A stretch of DNA of 64,000 bases from JABMQW01 sp964439935 (GTDB taxonomy: Bacteria > Fidelibacterota > Marinisomatia > Marinisomatales > TCS56), in the NCBI GenBank assembly GCA_964439935.1, contig CAYTPW010000014.1, positions 1-64,000 of the forward strand, written 5' to 3'. The translations under genes were made by a program, and so were the position numbers. Position 1 is the stretch's first letter. The number at the start of each line of letters is the position of its first letter. Under the pieces are notes generated by a model. The model was not told the DNA's origin and searched no databases. It saw only the letters and a program-made list of their open reading frames with translations. Of the stretch, positions 63,768 to 64,000 are shown piece by piece.

Positions 63768-64000
63768 TTAGCGCCAGGCCGGATCATTCTGGAATTCGCT
63801 ACGGATGAACCGCTTCTGATCCAGCGGCATCCAGGATGATTCAATTGCTTGAAGAATCAGGTTGCGAATGTCATCATAATCACGATCAAACTTACTTGCG
63901 AGTAGTCTGAACTCCTGTGCCAGGCTGGTATTGAACATGACTGGATCATCGGTATTGATAGTTATCATCAATCCGGCATCGATATAATTGCCCACCGGGT
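63768..64000 (-). CDS. adenosine deaminase family protein, C-terminal part (cut by window end)
   Basis: The last 77 codons are visible. VGNYIDAGLMITINTDDPVM then FNTSLAQEFRLLASKF match the end of the adenosine/AMP deaminase TIM barrel, where the TDDP aspartates help bind zinc and the purine. The start lies beyond base 64000. It is convergent with the BtuG-like gene, 17 bp apart. Adenosine or adenine specificity cannot be judged from this fragment. Confidence 0.85.
   Translation of the reverse strand, partial: PVGNYIDAGLMITINTDDPVMFNTSLAQEFRLLASKFDRDYDDIRNLILQAIESSWMPLDQKRFIRSEFQNDPAWR

Overview
This window looks like a chromosomal segment of a flagellated, Gram-negative bacterium of the FCB superphylum (a Calditrichota, Marinimicrobia or KSB1-like lineage is my best guess). 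The grounds are a complete type III flagellar export apparatus, TonB-dependent outer-membrane proteins, a secreted protein ending in a YPNPFN-type tail typical of type IX secretion cargo, and moderate to low G+C. No 16S gene or ribosomal protein is present, so the placement is inference.

About 1-34 kb is one long minus-strand flagellar supercluster. In transcription order from 33.9 kb downwards it holds: an HDOD protein, a small hypothetical, FapA, a REC-GAF regulator, a possible 31-residue ORF, an NtrC-type activator, then flgB, flgC, a hypothetical, fliE, fliF, fliG, fliH, fliI, fliJ, a MotE-like protein, fliK, flgD, an flg_new-type protein and flgE. A terminator hairpin follows. Next come motA, motB, a fliL remnant, fliM, fliN, fliO, fliP, fliQ, fliR, flhB, flhA, flhF, flhG, a small membrane protein, fliA, three hypotheticals, a PAS histidine kinase and a GAF protein with a phosphoacceptor domain but no ATPase domain. 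Together they encode rod, hook, MS and C rings, export gate, stator, flagellar GTPases, sigma-28 and probable two-component control. Rod/ring genes flgF, flgG, flgA, flgH, flgI, hook-associated flgK and flgL, and chemotaxis genes are absent and must lie elsewhere.

About 34.5-42.2 kb carries two tandem plus-strand hybrid histidine kinases (1261 and 1293 residues) with many PAS/GAF domains and C-terminal receivers. About 42.8-53.5 kb returns to the minus strand with the late flagellar genes: two glycosyltransferases, three compact paralogous flagellins (each behind a recognisable sigma-28 promoter and a conserved leader hairpin resembling a CsrA site), an excisionase-type helix-turn-helix gene between flagellins, and fliS, fliD, flaG, an FlgN/FliT-like chaperone and an unusual double-motif FlgM-like protein.

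About 53.6-60 kb is a mixed cell-envelope region: an FGE-fold secreted protein, a lipoprotein with three tandem repeats, a 41-residue membrane peptide, an OB-fold lipoprotein and a large DUF5916-type outer-membrane protein. About 60.1-63.8 kb is a vitamin B12 uptake locus: a cobalamin riboswitch, a BtuB-like TonB receptor whose start codon sits in a hairpin, and a secreted beta-propeller-like protein in the position of the B12-capture protein BtuG but carrying a type IX-like sorting tail. The window ends inside an adenosine-deaminase-family gene.
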